Shown: positions 34,351 to 53,685 of the stretch, one piece after another
How positions within the stretch are numbered: position 1 is the stretch's first letter
Layout: each line of letters opens with the position of its first letter
DNA from: Artocarpus heterophyllus
Lineage: Eukaryota; Streptophyta; Magnoliopsida; Rosales; Moraceae
NCBI GenBank assembly: GCA_025403435.1
Contig: CM046333.1
Coordinates: forward strand, 36,663,521 to 36,727,520
Reading direction: 5' to 3'
DNA: 64,000 nucleotides
Translations under genes and position numbers: made by a program
The notes under the pieces: model-generated
Told to the model about the DNA's origin: nothing
The model's database searches: none
What the model saw: the letters and a program-made list of their open reading frames with translations, nothing else

Positions 34351-37300
34351 ATGTCCAAAATACCCTTCTCATCTCCCACAATGCCAGCCCTTCTCTTCCT
34401 CTTCATCTTCTTTGCCTTACCCCTGGTGGTAATTTCACAGTCCTCGGATGCCGAACGATCAATTCTTCTGAGCCTCAGAGAACAATGGGGGAATCCGCCG
34501 TCGCTGGCGTCGTGGAACTCGTCGTCCTCGCCCTGCGATTGGCCGGAGATTCAATGCTCTGCCAATGGCACCGTCACCGGACTTTCACTCCGCGAAAAGG
34601 ACATAACGGAGAAGATTCCGGCGACCATCTGCGACCTCAAGAACCTCACTTTGCTCCACCTGGCACTGAATTACATCCCCGGAGACTTTCCGAAAGTTCT
34701 CTACAATTGTTCGGAGCTCCAGTTCCTTGACCTTTCGCAGAACTGCTTTTCCGGCCAAATTCCCGACGATATCAACCGGCTTTCGGGCCTCCGGCTTTTA
34801 GACCTCAGCGGGAACAACTTCTCGGGAAATATTCCGGCGTCCATCGGCCGGTTTCCGGAGCTGAGAGAGCTGAATCTTCACATGAATTTGTTCAACGGAA
34901 CGTTTCCGAGAGAGATTGGAAACTTATCTAATCTCGAGCTGCTAAGACTGGCCTACAACGGCCTGTTCGTCCCCGCTTCGATACCGTCAGAGTTTGGTAA
35001 GTTGAAGAATTTGAAGGAGTTGTGGATGACAGGGACGAATTTGATGGGAAATATACCGGAAAGTTTCGCCGATCTTCAGAGCCTCGAGAAATTGGACCTT
35101 TCGATGAACAAACTGGTTGGTTCGATTCCTAAAGGACTGCTGATGTTAAAGAATCTACAATATTTACTTCTGTTCCATAATAGATTGTCCGGTGAGATTC
35201 CGAGACCCGTTCAAGCACTGAATATCAGCGAAATTGATATTTCAATGAACAATTTGACTGGTTCGATCCCGGATGATTTCGGAAAGTTGAGCAATTTGAC
35301 GGTTCTAAATCTGTTTTCAAATCAATTGAGTGGCGTGATTCCAGTGAGGATAGGACTAATTCCGACTCTGAAGCTCTTCCGCGTCTTCAGCAACGAATTG
35401 AACGGAACTTTGCCACCGGAGATCGGCCTGCATTCAAAGCTCGAAGCCTTTGAGGTCTCTAACAATCAACTAACGGGTCAATTGCCAGAAAATCTATGCG
35501 AAAATGGTGCTCTACGAGGATTGATTGCGTTCTCGAACCACCTTAGCGGAGAATTGCCTAAGGGGCTAAAAAATTGCAAATCCTTGACTACTATTGAGCT
35601 TTACCAGAACAATTTCTCCGGCGAGGTACCACTGGGGATGTGGACAGCACTGAACTTGTCGACTTTGATGATCAGCGACAACTCCCTTTCGGGACAGCTT
35701 CCGAGCAAGTTGCCGTGGAACATGTCGAGGCTCGAAATTAGTAACAACAGATTCTCCGGCGAAATCCCCACAGAAGCGTCCACTTGGGAAAGTTTGATCG
35801 TTTTCAAGGCTAGTAACAACCGGTTTTCTGGTAAGATCCCAGTCGAAATCACGAGCCTTTCTCGCTTAACGACTTTGTTGCTCGACGGGAACCAGTTTTC
35901 AGGCGAACTTCCGTCACCAATCATCTCATGGAAGTCACTTGACACGCTTAATCTCTCAAGAAATGAACTCTCAGGCCAGATTCCACCATCTATTTCTTCT
36001 CTACCGAACCTTCTTTACTTGGGCTTATCAGAAAACCATTTATCAGGCGAGATTCCTCCTCAGCTTGGCAGTTTGAGGCTAAATTCTCTCAATTTATCTT
36101 CCAACAATCTCTCCGGGAAAGTCCCATATGAATTTGACAATCTTGCGTACGAAAACAGTTTCTTGAAGAATCCAAACCTGTGTTCCAACAACCCAAATAT
36201 GAACCTTCTTCGAACTTGTGGCACAGAATATTTCCGTGACTCCAAAAAGCTCTCTTCCAAAGTCCTCGCCTTGATTCTGATACTCGCCGTAATCGTTGTG
36301 CTGGTGACTGTTTCGTCGACTTTTTACATGGTCAAACAGCTTACAAGGAAAAGGCATGATCAGAAGTTAGCCTCATGGAAGCTTACCTCATTCCACAGAT
36401 TGGATTTCACAGAATATAACGTTTTGAGGAACTTAACGGATAACAATCTAATTGGTGATGGAGGGTCAGGGAAAGTGTACAGGATCGGCACAAACAGTCT
36501 CGGTGATTTTGTGGCTGTGAAGAAGATTTGGAACGACAGGAAATGGGATGAGCATTTGGAGAAGGAATTCCTAGCCGAAGTTCACATCCTGGGGACGATT
36601 AGGCACTCCAACATTGTCAAGTTGCTGTGCTGCATTTCAAGTGAGAACTCGAAGCTTCTCGTCTACGAGTACATGGAGAATCAGAGTCTAGATATTTGGC
36701 TTCATGGAAAGAGGAGTAGGAGGAAGTTGTTGAGCCATGGAATTGGCTTGATTCATCATGTTGCTTTGGATTGGCCTAGGAGGCTGCAGATTGCAATTGG
36801 GGCTGCACAAGGGTTATGTTACATGCACCACGACTGCTTGCCGCCCATCATTCACCGCGACGTCAAGTCAAGCAATATATTATTGGATTCTGAATTCAAG
36901 GCAAGGATAGCAGATTTCGGTCTAGCCAAGATATTGGCCAAGCATGGAGACCACCACAGCGTTTCTGCCATTGCAGGCTCCTTCGGTTACATAGCCCCAG
37001 GTAAAGAACTTTGATTTTTTTGAAATACAATTTTCTAAAACTCATTTATCATAGTCTAAAATCGATTACATTTGGCAGAATATGCTTACACGGCGAAGGT
37101 TAATGAGAAGATTGATGTTTATAGCTTTGGGGTTGTACTACTTGAGCTAGCAACTGGAAAGGAGCCATATTGTGGTGAAGAGGAGATGAGCTTGGCAGAA
37201 TGGGCATGGCAGCATTACGGCGACGAAAAGCCTATTAGTGATGCCCTTGATGTGGAGATCAAGAAACCTAGTTATTTGGATGAGATGACCACTGTGTTTA

Positions 37301-37533
37301 AACTAGGACTCATGTGTACAAGTACATCGCCGTCAGCTAGGCCTTCGATGAAGGAGGTTTTGCAGATTCTTCGCCGGTATGGCGGTCCAGAAGCATATGA
37401 AACCAAAAGGGTGGGAAGTGAATTTGATGTTGCTCCACTTCTTGGCAATACCAAGTATCTTATAAGTTACAAGAGCAAGAAGTCGTCCCAGGGAGACGAC
37501 GATAGCTTTTTCACTAGGACACACTCTAAGTAG
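34351..37533 (+). CDS. LRR receptor-like kinase, HSL1/RLK5-like (LRR-XI)
   Basis: Plasma-membrane leucine-rich-repeat receptor kinase of subfamily XI (HAESA/HSL group, whose members bind small secreted peptides). Two exons, 34351-37000 and 37079-37533, join as APEYAYTAK (G|AA codon) and give 1034 residues. Start chosen at the first ATG of the frame; a second ATG at 34381 lies directly before the signal peptide (ALLFLFIFFALPLVV). Then come an N-terminal cap with SPCDWPEIQC, about 20 LRRs (xxLxLxxNxxSGxIP), a membrane segment near residue 640, and a kinase domain. The kinase has GDGGSGKVY near 702, catalytic Lys in VAVKKIW near 722, IIHRDVKSSNILLD near 832 and ADFGLA near 853. All catalytic motifs are intact and it is an RD kinase. 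A short extra loop (KRSRRKLLSHGIGLIHH) precedes the ALDWPRRL segment. The intron at 37001-37078 in the activation segment is typical for the family. Confidence 0.93.
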
Positions 37534-38868
37534 TTGCAAAGAGAACTCGTACTATCTTATTATTGTCGTAGGTCATTCGAGGGAATTTAGACCATCTCAC
37601 AACCTATGAGAGTTGATCTAGATCATCCGACTATGCCCAAATCTTTTTGGCTTTTTTTAATGGACAATGAACACACTGTAATTGAGATATGAATAGTATA
37701 ATAGCCTTGAGAGAGGAGTGTACTCTAAGGAGAGCAGACATGTGGAGCAAGTGCTAAGTGATGTATAAATTTCTGCGGTAATAAGATTTCTAACATGTCT
37801 GGAGGGTTTAAATTCTGATTTCTCAGAACCTTATATTGCAGCCTGAGTGGCCTTTTTTCCTTTGGAAAATCGAGTTCTTCCCCAAAAGAAATTCTTAGAC
37901 TTCAACACATTTATATATAACTCTGTCCAAACAAGCTTTAATGTACAGTATTCCTTTTAAAATGCTCCAAACACAGCTTACTATGTTACAAAGGAACTCA
38001 GATGGGTAATAATAGTTTACAATGAGATGGCACTCCACCATTTTCATATTATTATAAAAGGCAAGTCATACATGAGTTTTCAGTTATACATAAGTTTTAA
38101 GTACCATAATCCACACTTACATTTTACCATCTTATGCATGGTCTCTGCAAATAACCTATCAAACGTTCCATACAAATTTTTTTTCCCATAACAAAACAGA
38201 CTCGAAAGAATTCTTTCCAAGCGCAAAACTCTACGTTTGGACTTGGTTTCGGTCCTGGCTTTGACACGCAACTACAAGTCTCCTTCAATTTTTTGTCAAA
38301 CCGTAACTATAAAAGTGGAGACACAAGCTGAAGTTCACGAAAGCATATCGGTGAAGGCAAAGTATTTTTATGCATTTTTACCGACACGTAGTGCTAGAAA
38401 CTCGATAGTCAATACTTCCTTTTTTATTTTTTTATTTTTTGGTAATTAACTCGATACTCTTTTTAACACACCATACATACTACTTGTATCAAGCTACGAG
38501 CTCGTACTTTTTGTAACACACGTGCTACAAGATTAATCTACATGTAAATAAAAAGATACACATACGTACATACGTACGTACATATATATATATATATATA
38601 TATTGAGAGACAATTTGAATACTGTCACTCCTCAGCGATATATAATGTCACTTCTAAACGATAAATAATGAGAGAAGTTAGGAGCAAAAATCTTACAAGT
38701 TAAAGGGCATAAATCCACGTTCTCCAATGAGAGGACATTCCTATAGATTTCCCTTTATCTTGAGGTGTAGACAAGAGTTTTTGTGTGTCTCTGTCTCTGT
38801 CTCTGTGTGTGTGTGTGTGTAGGAGAGAGTGAGAGAGAGTGAGCGAAAGCGGCTGCTTGAAAGATGAA
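37534..38868. other. 3' flank between convergent genes
   Basis: Receptor-kinase 3' UTR and spacer. Contains ACGT/AT microsatellites (38570-38602) and a TCTG/TG repeat (38783-38820). No coding region. Confidence 0.5.
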
Positions 38869-40069
38869 TTTTTATTAACAAGATTCAAACTGTTACAATT
38901 GAACGACGTTCAGACGAAAGAATCCCTCCTACAGCCAAAGCATTGTGCATGGCTGCTAATTTGTCCAAGTTAAATGAATCTCATAAAAGACTATGGCACC
39001 TCCCATCCCACACCAGAAAAGCTATATATCCACAAGTAAAAGAACTCAAACAACAAGGCCATGAAGTCTTTAAAGCACCAGCATGCGCCTATAGCTTCTT
39101 AGGTGCTTGCAACTTCATCAGCGTCATACATCCAACACTCGTCAAATTCCTCGAACCATAACTCAACCACCCAGATGCGCTTCGGGTGGGTGGAAGGCCT
39201 ATCCTTCACTCCAGTTCCGGTCCGCCTGATGTCGCTCAGCTACACCTGGAAAACCACAATGAGAGCCACGAAAGCCAGCAATCAACAAGGCACTTACCGA
39301 GATGCTGGCTCTCTTCTTCACGTGAGGGAATCCTTTCCATGATTCACATCTCACTCACAGATGTTCATCACGCTGTGGACCTCAGACTTAACCTGGAACA
39401 GAAGATCCCAGACAAACAAACAGGCCAGTATAAAGACATAATGACTCGCATAGAAAAGATTTTGAGTTTCAAAGACACGCCTTGTCACTGTTTTCTGTAA
39501 AGAATCTGACCTAGCTCCATCTTGAGAGTTGGCAACTTTTCCGATTGCAATATTTGGCTAAACCGAACAAAATCATGGGTTCAAAACCTAATTAGGTTTC
39601 AATCAATGGGAGAAAAAAAAGGGGAAAAAAAGGGTCACAAATCCAAGGCTTAGACGCACGCACAAAGTAATAAAAAGAAAAAAAAAAAAAGGGAGGCTCT
39701 TAATCACAGTTTCTGGAACTATAGCAAATATGGTAGTGCATGACCAGCCACCACCTATGCACCAGTTAGGAGATTGTAAAAAGATTACCATTTTTCAAAT
39801 GCTCGTAGAAGATCTGGCAACATCTTTGCAATAGAAAACATGCACGTTATAGAATTAGAACCAACTATCAACAAACATGTTGATCCCTACGACTCTGAAC
39901 CCAACTATTGCAAAACAATTGTGAAATGCTACAAATGCATTATCCAAATCAGAAACCACAATGCTTGAAAAACAAGATGGTATTTGAAATTGGTGAAAAA
40001 TAAAAAGATAAAAGCAACGACTATAAGTTCCTCAAAAACAATTACTGATAGAAGAATTCAAGTTTAGGT
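38869..40069 (-). other. Probable 3' UTR of the poly(A) polymerase gene
   Basis: Minus-strand transcript-like sequence continuing past the poly(A) polymerase stop. AATAAA is encoded at 38876-38871 on the minus strand and would place the transcript end near 38850. A possible 52-bp intron (39297-39246, GTAAGT...TTCCAG) is unusually short for a plant. ORFs here show no family resemblance. Confidence 0.4.
38871..38876 (-). terminator. AATAAA polyadenylation signal
   Basis: AATAAA on the minus strand within TTAATAAAAATTC, downstream of the poly(A) polymerase gene. Confidence 0.4.
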
Positions 40070-45009
<4,940 letters not shown>

Positions 45010-45320
45010 GGCAACTCCTCGAGAAACTAAACCCTAAAAGGAAACCAAAAAAAAAAAGAAACCTGAATACGCAGAAACTCGGGACGAAACCTAGGGTCGA
45101 AAACGCCTCACTGGGAGATAAAATGAAGAAATAAACGAATCTGGAAAACCGAGTCGAAAAGCCAAGATAGGATTGAAATTTGATTTTGGACAAGAATCGA
45201 AACGGATAAAAGAGCAGATTGTGAAGCGATGAAGAGAGGGCTAGATCCAATCTCTCTCTATCTCTGATTCTCGTTGAGAAGACCGAAGACCCGAAACTGG
45301 TCAAACACGAAATTGCAGAG
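45010..45320 (-). promoter_or_regulatory. 5' UTR/proximal promoter of poly(A) polymerase
   Basis: Upstream of the ATG the minus strand shows pyrimidine-rich leader sequence (TCTCTCTATCTCTCTC near 45250-45330 and again at 45340-45375), common in plant housekeeping gene leaders. No clear TATA box. Confidence 0.35.
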
Positions 45321-47832
45321 AAAGAGAGAGAAAGTTAGGGGGAAAGATCGAGAGGGGAGAGAGAGAGAGAAAGAGGCGGAGACAGGAGTGAGAGTTGGCT
45401 TGGCAGGTGGGCGAAGGGAGTGTTTGGAAGCTTCTTTTATCGGAGTTTGGATTAAATTACGGATTTCACACGTTTTATCCAGCTAAGCTTTAGATTTTTT
45501 CTCTTCATTCCCTATACTCCTCTTGTCAGGCATTTCTTCTTTTTTCCGCCAAACAAAATAGAAATAAGCACCATTTATATATATGTATGTATATATAAAT
45601 ATATATATATATATGGAAATGGATATTTTTGTCGGGAAAAAAAAAATCAAACCCAAACTTTCCATAAAAATATTCTAATCATTCTATTTCAGATTAAAGG
45701 TATCGCTTTAATATGTAATAGTTGCCATAAAAAATAAATTTGAACGAAACTTGAAGATCAGGTTAATGAATAATATTTTGGGAGGATGTAAAATAATATT
45801 AAATAAGAACAAGTTTGAAAATAATTATTACATTATGCGATAAAATAAATTAGAACAACAAAGTTTTTTTATGACACACGATTTAAATGAAAGACATAAA
45901 ATTGTACTAGGAAAAAACACAAGGGGAAAAAGCAAGAAGCAAAAAAGAACATAAAAGGAAATCAAAATTACAAAAACGAGAAGAGCAGAAGAAGAAGAAT
46001 ATATAAAGGTGCCAAAGGAATAAACTTGAGTGGGTAAGATGTGAAAAACTACTTATAATATATATAAGAAATGAAAAGACATCTACAGGGACACATTTTG
46101 GGGTATAATATCTTATTGGCTATCACAAGAGAAAATGTTTATGAATATAAGATATGATAAATATTGTTTTAGTCTTTTAGAGAATTATAAGTGAAATACT
46201 TAATAAGGATGTATTTGTAAGAAATAATATTTTGATGATATAAATGTGAAAATCAATTAGATATTAGGGAAAGCAACAAAAGAACAAGTAAAAAGGCAAA
46301 AAGAAACAAAATGTGGGGCCAGAAGATATAAATAAAAAACAAAAGAAGGCCAACAAAAATAAACAAATGCTAAAAAAAAAAAAGATGAAACTTTTTTTAA
46401 TCCTCGTGTCAAAACTACCGAAGAAACGTATTTATTAGATAAGATGTGGAAAATTACTTAATGGTACGTGTAAGAATGTAGAATAATACTAACATGGTAC
46501 TTGGGATGAGCATGATCCGGTCAGTCTGATCCTAAACTGTCAGGTTTTTGGGACAAGATTATTTTGATGGTTTGAGAAAATTGAGAGCGAACCATGTTAA
46601 GCAATTTTATTTAACCTTATAAGGTTATAATATCATTATTAATAAAACGGTAGAATTTATTTTAAAAAATACATTATATACTAGACTGGGCCTATTGTTT
46701 TGTAAATAGCGGATTATAATCTTAAGAGAATGAAAACAATTTTTCAACCATTTTTGCTCTTACGACAGGACTGTTTTAACCATTCTAGTTTAACTACGAT
46801 TTAAGACCCTTTTTAGATTTTTTTTTTTTTTGGATTTTTTAGGGAGAACAAGGGAAATAATAAAATTTTAAAACTATTTGAAGTAAATATTACGTTTTCA
46901 AAATACTTATAATAAATAGTAGATTCATAATATAAATAATTTATTTAATGTAAAATTAAGAATTATTTACACTCTAGGCAAGGGTATAAATAAATTATTT
47001 ACACATTAAATTTATTCATTACCTAAACAATTCTCATTCACATTGTAAATAAAAAAGATAAATAATTGATTATATCATAAAATTGCTCTTTGCTACAAAT
47101 ATTTTTAAAACCTGCTATTTTTAACAGTTAGTTTTGAAACATGATTTTTGCTGTAATTTCCTCATTTTTTGCTATATTTTATACTTATAAAACATATTCA
47201 AACCACACAACACAACACAACATTCTAAACAAAACTAAAAATAGCAACAAAATCAAACACAATATAAAACATAAAATCCAAGGGCAAATCATAAAATAAT
47301 ACTTCTATCATATGCATATATATAAACGGTCATGGTCCAGCCTACCGCCACTAAAATTTTCAAAATCAGATTGGTGGTTTGGTTCATGTTGGTCTAAAAA
47401 CCGCTAGATTGGGCTGGTTCGGTGATTTTTTGGTTTTCTGTACAATCCTAACAGACACATTTGAGGGGCAAAAAGCACATACAAAAGGACCAAAGTAATA
47501 TACTTACGTAAACAACAAGGGGAAAACTATTTAAGGATACATATAAAAAAAATACTTACATAGGCACATTTGAGGGGAAAATATTTTAGTAAAAATTATA
47601 TAATCTGTCTATTTTTTAAGGAGTAAATTAATATCTGTTTTTGTTCTGTAAATATCACTTATATGTCCCTTTTTTAAAATTTCATATATTCAAAACCCTA
47701 AAATACCCTCTAACTAAAATATTATCATGTATTTAAATTTTTATAATAAATTTTCTTATTTTTGAATAGTTAAATTAGGCAAAAAAAATATCCACGTATA
47801 TTTCTTATTTTAACATATTACATTAATGCATT

Positions 47833-48150
47833 ATCATTATCACTTGGAGTCTTAAAGAAATGAAATAAATGTCATTGAGTATCATTATCATTACGTATCT
47901 TAACTTAATAATATAACAATTATATAACTTATAAGACACACAAAAATACTTAATAAATACTATATCATTAATTTAATTACATATCATAAAAAAAAAAAGA
48001 AAATATCATTCACTTGAAATCTTAAGAAATGAATGTCATTACGTATCATTATCATTATATATCATTAACTTAAAGATATAACAATTATATAACTAATAAG
48101 ATACATAAAAAGACTTAATAATACCATGTCATTAATTTAATTACAACATT
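47833..48150. repeat. Imperfect tandem duplication, about 160 bp x 2
   Basis: Both halves run from TCA(T)TCACTTG(G/A)A(G/A)TCTTAA through TATAACAATTATATAACT to a TCATTAATTTAATTACA end, with many substitutions. Confidence 0.6.
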
Positions 48151-49810
48151 TTAATTTTAATTTGTCAGTAAAACTATATTATTAATTTAATTAAAATACC
48201 CTAATTCTAATTTGTCGGTAAATCTAACTTGTCGATAAAAAAATTTCATCTTTTTAGAGAATTTTAAAATCATTATTTTAGATACCAATTTAAATTTAAA
48301 CAACAAACACCCTAATTTTAAGAATTTTTTTAAATATAATGATATCATAATCCATTTGAAATCTTAAATATATGTATTATAGTTATTCTAAAATAATAAA
48401 TTAAAACTAACAATATCATTATTATGGTCATTAATATCTTTATATATATACATTAGGACGCATAAAAAATATTCATGAACTGTAGATATATTTTAATTTT
48501 ATAAATAAAAAAGGACCACATGTCTCGTTAACCTTTTATTTTAATGAATGATAACTGTGGGAAAAATACTTGAGGTATATATTTGTAAGAAAATTATTTA
48601 ATGGAGACAAATTATAAATGGAAAATTATTTTTATAAAATGGATGTGAAAATAAACAAATATATTTAGTAGGAAAGCAAAAAAGCTATAAAAGCAAGGAG
48701 GGAAAAAAATGAAGGACAACAAAGATGTAAATGAAAAAATGGATGACAAAAACTAAAGCAAAGATGGAAAAAAAAAAGACAAAATGTTTCGTTCTTTGGC
48801 GATATGTATTAACAAATTGATTGTCTTTAATATATACACTAAATATTATTTATTAGGTAAATGTTAAAAATTTATTTGAGAAGATTTCAAAAAAAATATA
48901 TAGATACCAATTTTTACAAGAAAAAAACTATTCCAGTGTAACAAATTGAAATAAAATATTTATAAAAATCATGTTTAGAAAAGAAAAAAATAAGAATGTT
49001 TAGGATAAAAAAAAAACAAAAAAGAAGGGTGAAAGTCAAAAAGGAAAGAAAAAGGTTAAAAAGAATAAAAGAATAAAAACAAAGAAGTTTTGATGTTTCT
49101 TTCGTTACAGAAAATCCATGAAAGAAACAGATTCTCCTTTACGTGGTAGGAAAGATAAAGATATGAAAAAAAAATTTATAAAAAAAAAATACGTTCTTTA
49201 TCAGTAAATTTGGGGAGTTAATAAAAGTCTTAAACAACCATGTCTCGTTGTTAGAAAAAATACTCAAAATATCAATGTATTAAGTTAAAATATTATTTTT
49301 GCATCTCTAATTTTCCAATACCTAAAACATCATTTATGTTGGTTTAAAAAACTACATTTATTTTTCATGCCTATTGAAATGGTCTAAACAACCTGTCAAA
49401 TTCTAAAAAAAAATCTCAAAACTATCCTTAATAATCTACATTTTGCATTAAAAACATCCAAATTCCTTTGTATTTAGTTAAAATACACCTTTGGCACTTT
49501 CATTGTCATAATGCCTTCATCATCTTCCACTTGTAAAATTAATCATAGAAAAATCATTTTCATTCCTATGAGATTATAACCTCACTAGTCATAAAACTGT
49601 GGGCTTCAATCTAGTATACAGTGCATTTTTTAGACTAGGGATCCTATTGTTTTGTTAATAGCAATGTTATATCCCCGTAGAGTTAAATAGAATTGCTCTT
49701 AATCATAAGATATCTACTAAAGCCTAACATTTTTAGAAAACACTAGGATTACTGTTCTCAATATATATCAAATACTATTTGAAATATTAATTCTCTAAAA
49801 GATCCAATAA

Positions 49811-50000
49811 GATAAATTTTAAAACTAAAAATACTCTAAAAAGATGGGGAAAAAAAAGACAAAAACAAATCTCTTTCATCAACAAACCAGTTCAAGACTC
49901 GTTAGATAAAGTTTAAAACTAAAAATACTCTCAAAAGAAAAAAAAAAGACAAAAAAAAAAAAACCAAAACTCTTTCATCAACAAACCAATTCAAGACCTT
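49811..50000. repeat. Tandem duplication, about 96 bp x 2
   Basis: GATAAA(T/G)TTTAAAACTAAAAATACTCT starts near 49811 and 49907; both copies end CTTTCATCAACAAACCA(G/A)TTCAAGAC. The copies differ mainly in A-run lengths. Confidence 0.75.
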
Positions 50001-52634
50001 TTTGGTAGAATTTTTTTATAATTTTTGTTTGTGCTTTTAATTTATTAAAAATAAGTTGTGGCTTTTCAATGCATATTTGGAACCACTGTTAACTATAATA
50101 AAAGAGTGAATAGCCATTCTTATTCATATTTTGGTTGTCCATAACAGTCCCATAACAATCATTGGGTAATTTCACTTTTTTTAGTTTCTTTTTCCTTTTT
50201 TTTTTACTGTTTTCTTAAAAAAAATTGTTTTCTTAAAAAAAAACTTTTATTCTTTTTCTTCTATTTTTCTTTACTTAAATTTTTTTTTTTTCTGTTTCAA
50301 ACTGTAAACAATGGTTTTAACTAATTTTGGTTCAAACCAACATTTTGGTTCAAACATATCAAATAATTGTTCAAAATCAAATTTTTAGTTCAAACTCCAA
50401 ACAATAGTTTCAATTAATTTTGGTTTAAACAAACTTTTTTACATACTTACCAAACAATAATTATAACTACAAATTATAGTTCAAACTCATATGATTGGAT
50501 CTAACCGACAATTTTAACCATTTTTTCAAACGGAGGCTTAGTACTTTCCCTCGTTATTTTGTGCTATACCTTTTTCCTTTTTTATTTTATTATCTTTTTT
50601 ATCTTTTTTTTTTTTTGTTTTTTGGTACTCCATCTGTCTATCATAGTCTCTTACTTCAATTTTCTTTTTGTTTTTTCAACCCCATTATTTTTGTGCTTCA
50701 CTTTTTTGCTTTTTTAAATTCTTTTTGTTGATCATTGTCTCTTGCAAAACTTGTTTGTTTCTTCCCTTTTTTTTTGTTTTTAATTTTCCTTCTTTTAGGA
50801 AATTCTATGGCGGAGAATAACTAAACACCATGAGCTAAAAATCAGATGGTTGGAAAAGATGAAAGACCATCAAACGAAAATAGAGTCTCCCATATGTGAT
50901 TATTTTACATTCATAAAAAATATAAATAAAATAAAATAAAAAACTAAAGGTTAGTTTTTTTCTTCGACCATGGAGCTTCCAATGGACTGCAGATTCTTCT
51001 CTGACTATAGAGCTTCATTTTCACCAGAGTTCTACCATGCCCCCCTCCATCGAAGCTTCCTTTCCAATCATCGACCCCATCGTCGATGCCCCCAACGGCT
51101 CACTGTCACACCTAACCTCCACGGCGAGCCCAGCACTGCCATGCCCAAATCCCACGCTTCTAGCTCCTACGAGATTTGCTAATGGTTCGCGAAGTGGCAG
51201 GGAGGTTTCTTTTCCCCCTTTTTTCTCATTTTTCCTCCATAGCGGCACACAATGGTGAGAGCACAATGGGAGGTAGGGGTGAGATTATTGAGAAAAACAC
51301 TAGTTAGTCTCCTTAATTAGCAAACAGTTTGCACTAAGATCGTGTAAATATATATTCCCTAGGGTTTTGGGATTTAGTTAATAGAGAATTAAGGATTCAA
51401 GATTACAGAATTTCAAAATTAGTTATATGCTAATTTTTCTTTGAAATTTGTTGTATATAGTCCAACAAAGGCTCTTGTATATGATATATAAACTCAATAC
51501 AATTTCTTCCATTTTTCCCATAATCTTGCCTTCATTTAGGGATAGGTGGCCAGTGGCAAGTCCATTGTTGGTGCCAGAGCAGATGACCGAGATGTGGTAG
51601 TTTTTTTTCATTAAACCACTTGGATATTATTCAAACTATGTTATTCAGTCGAGATGTAATAGGTGGCCGTAGAGGAGGAGGTTGCCAGAAAGAGAGAGGA
51701 GCTCTTTACCCAAATTTTTATTATTTTAGTTTTTTAAATTTTTGATCAAATCTTGTGTAAGAAGGTCTACCCAAATTTTTGTATCTCTAACGTTTGATTT
51801 CTTTTTCTTTTTTTTTTTTCCAATCATGTGGCTGTTATTTGTGTTATTTATCAAGGAAAAATTTTAGTATTCTCCACTATAAACCTCCTTTTTTTTTTCT
51901 CTTTCTTTTTAGGGGCTTTACTTTTTTCCCCGTTTTCACTTATTTGTATTTTATCGTAATTTATATATTTTTTCTTCAAATTCTATTTGTTTACCATTGT
52001 TTTTTATATATGATGGTTTACTCTCTTTTTTCTCTTTCTTACTTTTTGTTGTTTTACTTTTTTCCCTTTCTTTATTTTTTGCTCTATTTGCCTGTTGCAA
52101 TATCTTACATTCAATGTTCTCTTATCTTTTCCCTTTTTTGTTCCTTTTTAATTTTCTCTCCATTTCAACTTTATTCATCTCTCTTATAGATTTTTTAAAC
52201 CTCTAATATCAACTAGCTCTCTAGAATAATCTCATTGTTTGTGATTAATTCTGACTTGTACTGCGGTTAGTTCCTTTCATTCTTATCATGGTATATTTTT
52301 GTTTGTATGCTTTAATATTTTTATGTTAATCTGAATTGAAGAACTATGATCAAAATTTTACTTAGTTAATAAAGTACAATTTTGATTACATAATTGATAA
52401 ATCATTTATTTTCAGATAAAAATTGGCATGATACATGTTGTGAGAATTTTGAAAAAGATAAAAAATAATTTTGAAACAAATCTTTAAAAAATACATATTT
52501 GAAATAAAAATTAAATTGTGTCACATTTTTTTCCTTTTGAAAGGAATTTTTTTTTATCTATTTGTTTTTTTACTAATTTATTTATCATAAAACCTACCCA
52601 GTATATACCTGCAAAAAATTTATTACTTTGTTAA

Positions 52635-52930
52635 TGTTATAAATATAGTATTACGATGGATGTCCATAACCTTCAAAGTCTTCAAGTCTCATAACCCCTA
52701 AAGCTTCTTAAATTCCATCACCTCTATTTGTTACAATTTATTCATAGTTATTTTTTCCATTTACAACACCATTAAACTTATTGTAATATATGTGCATCTT
52801 TAGCCTATAAATAGAAGCTTTGAGAGGCATGTACAAAAAGAAGAAAAAATATAGATATCATTCTCTCATTCTCTTGTGTTCTTCTCTACTTTCAAACTAT
52901 ATTTTATTGTTTTGTCTTTTTTATTTTACA
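52635..52930 (+). repeat. 5' LTR of a Copia-like element
   Basis: TGTTATAAATATAG...TTATTTTACA, about 296 bp, with a TATA box CTATAAATAGAAGC near 52805. It is directly followed by ACACGTTATCAGCACGAAC, a common primer-binding region of this plant Copia type. No matching 3' LTR is in the window. Confidence 0.6.
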
Positions 52931-53685
52931 ACACGTTATCAGCACGAACTAGCTCTAATTGTGTCTTTCTACCGAAGTACCTTGACGATTGCTGAGTGTA
53001 CTCAGTAAGTGACTTCTACCCTCTTCCTTCTATCTCACTCAATGCCCATTTGCGTGTTTGTTTCGATGAAATGAATGTTACAAGTCTTTTAATCAAGAAT
53101 ACTAGGTCTAACAATTCCAATATATTGTTGTATTATAATTTGCGTTTTGATTTTTTTATTATTAAGCATTCAATTGACAATGCGACCATAACTGCAGTTA
53201 CTTTTATTCACTCCTTTTATATATTTAGTTCGAATATATATATATATATATTTACATATATATATTAAACCTGAATGATTCTCATTCATTGCATTATTTA
53301 TTTAGATAATCAGTTATATTATTTATTTTTCGTATTTTATTTGTTTTGAGTGATCAAATATATGCTTTGTTTCCCATTTGCTTGTTCTTACGATTATTAT
53401 TGTTATTATTACTACTGCTTATGATTTTGATTTATAGATAACAAAATACACACAAACAAAATAAACATTGAAATTATCAAATACATAAACGTTAATAAGT
53501 AATAGATAAACGTTATTGTTTATTTATTAAATATATAAACATTTTAAATATATGAACTGTTGCGGCCAAACTACTTTAAATAGATGTTTATTATTATTCA
53601 TTAAACAATGTATATACTATTTAGTGATTGTTTATTGATATTTTTATCTTCTAATTTGATTAATATTTTTGTGGTAGTCTTTACC

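Larger units (their letters stand above)
45321..52634. other. AT-rich intergenic region, no gene recognised
   Basis: Long A/T-rich stretch of decayed repeats. Two tandem duplications are listed separately. A GGTTCGGTGATTTTTTGG-like sequence near 47418 and a GATCCGGTCAGTCTGATCC sequence near 46513 bound a possible old non-autonomous transposon. 50970-51260 is GC-richer with an ORF from 50970, but no family resemblance. Pyrimidine-rich T-tracts (50500-52200) give low-complexity hydrophobic ORFs that are not genes. Confidence 0.5.

Noticed and set aside
34485..36357. ORFs overlapping the receptor kinase on both strands
   Set aside because: Out-of-frame shadows of the LRR coding region.
39246..39297. 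Intron in the poly(A) polymerase 3' UTR
   Set aside because: Has GTAAGT and CAG ends, but 52 bp is too short for a typical plant intron; left only as a remark.
39186..39500. 104-codon plus-strand ORF
   Set aside because: Antisense to the probable poly(A) polymerase 3' UTR; no family resemblance.
50970..51182. 70-codon ORF in a GC-richer block
   Set aside because: No recognisable domain, no splice context, overlapping ORFs on both strands.
51794..52206. 131-codon hydrophobic ORF
   Set aside because: T-rich low-complexity DNA; Phe/Leu/Ser bias with no domain pattern.
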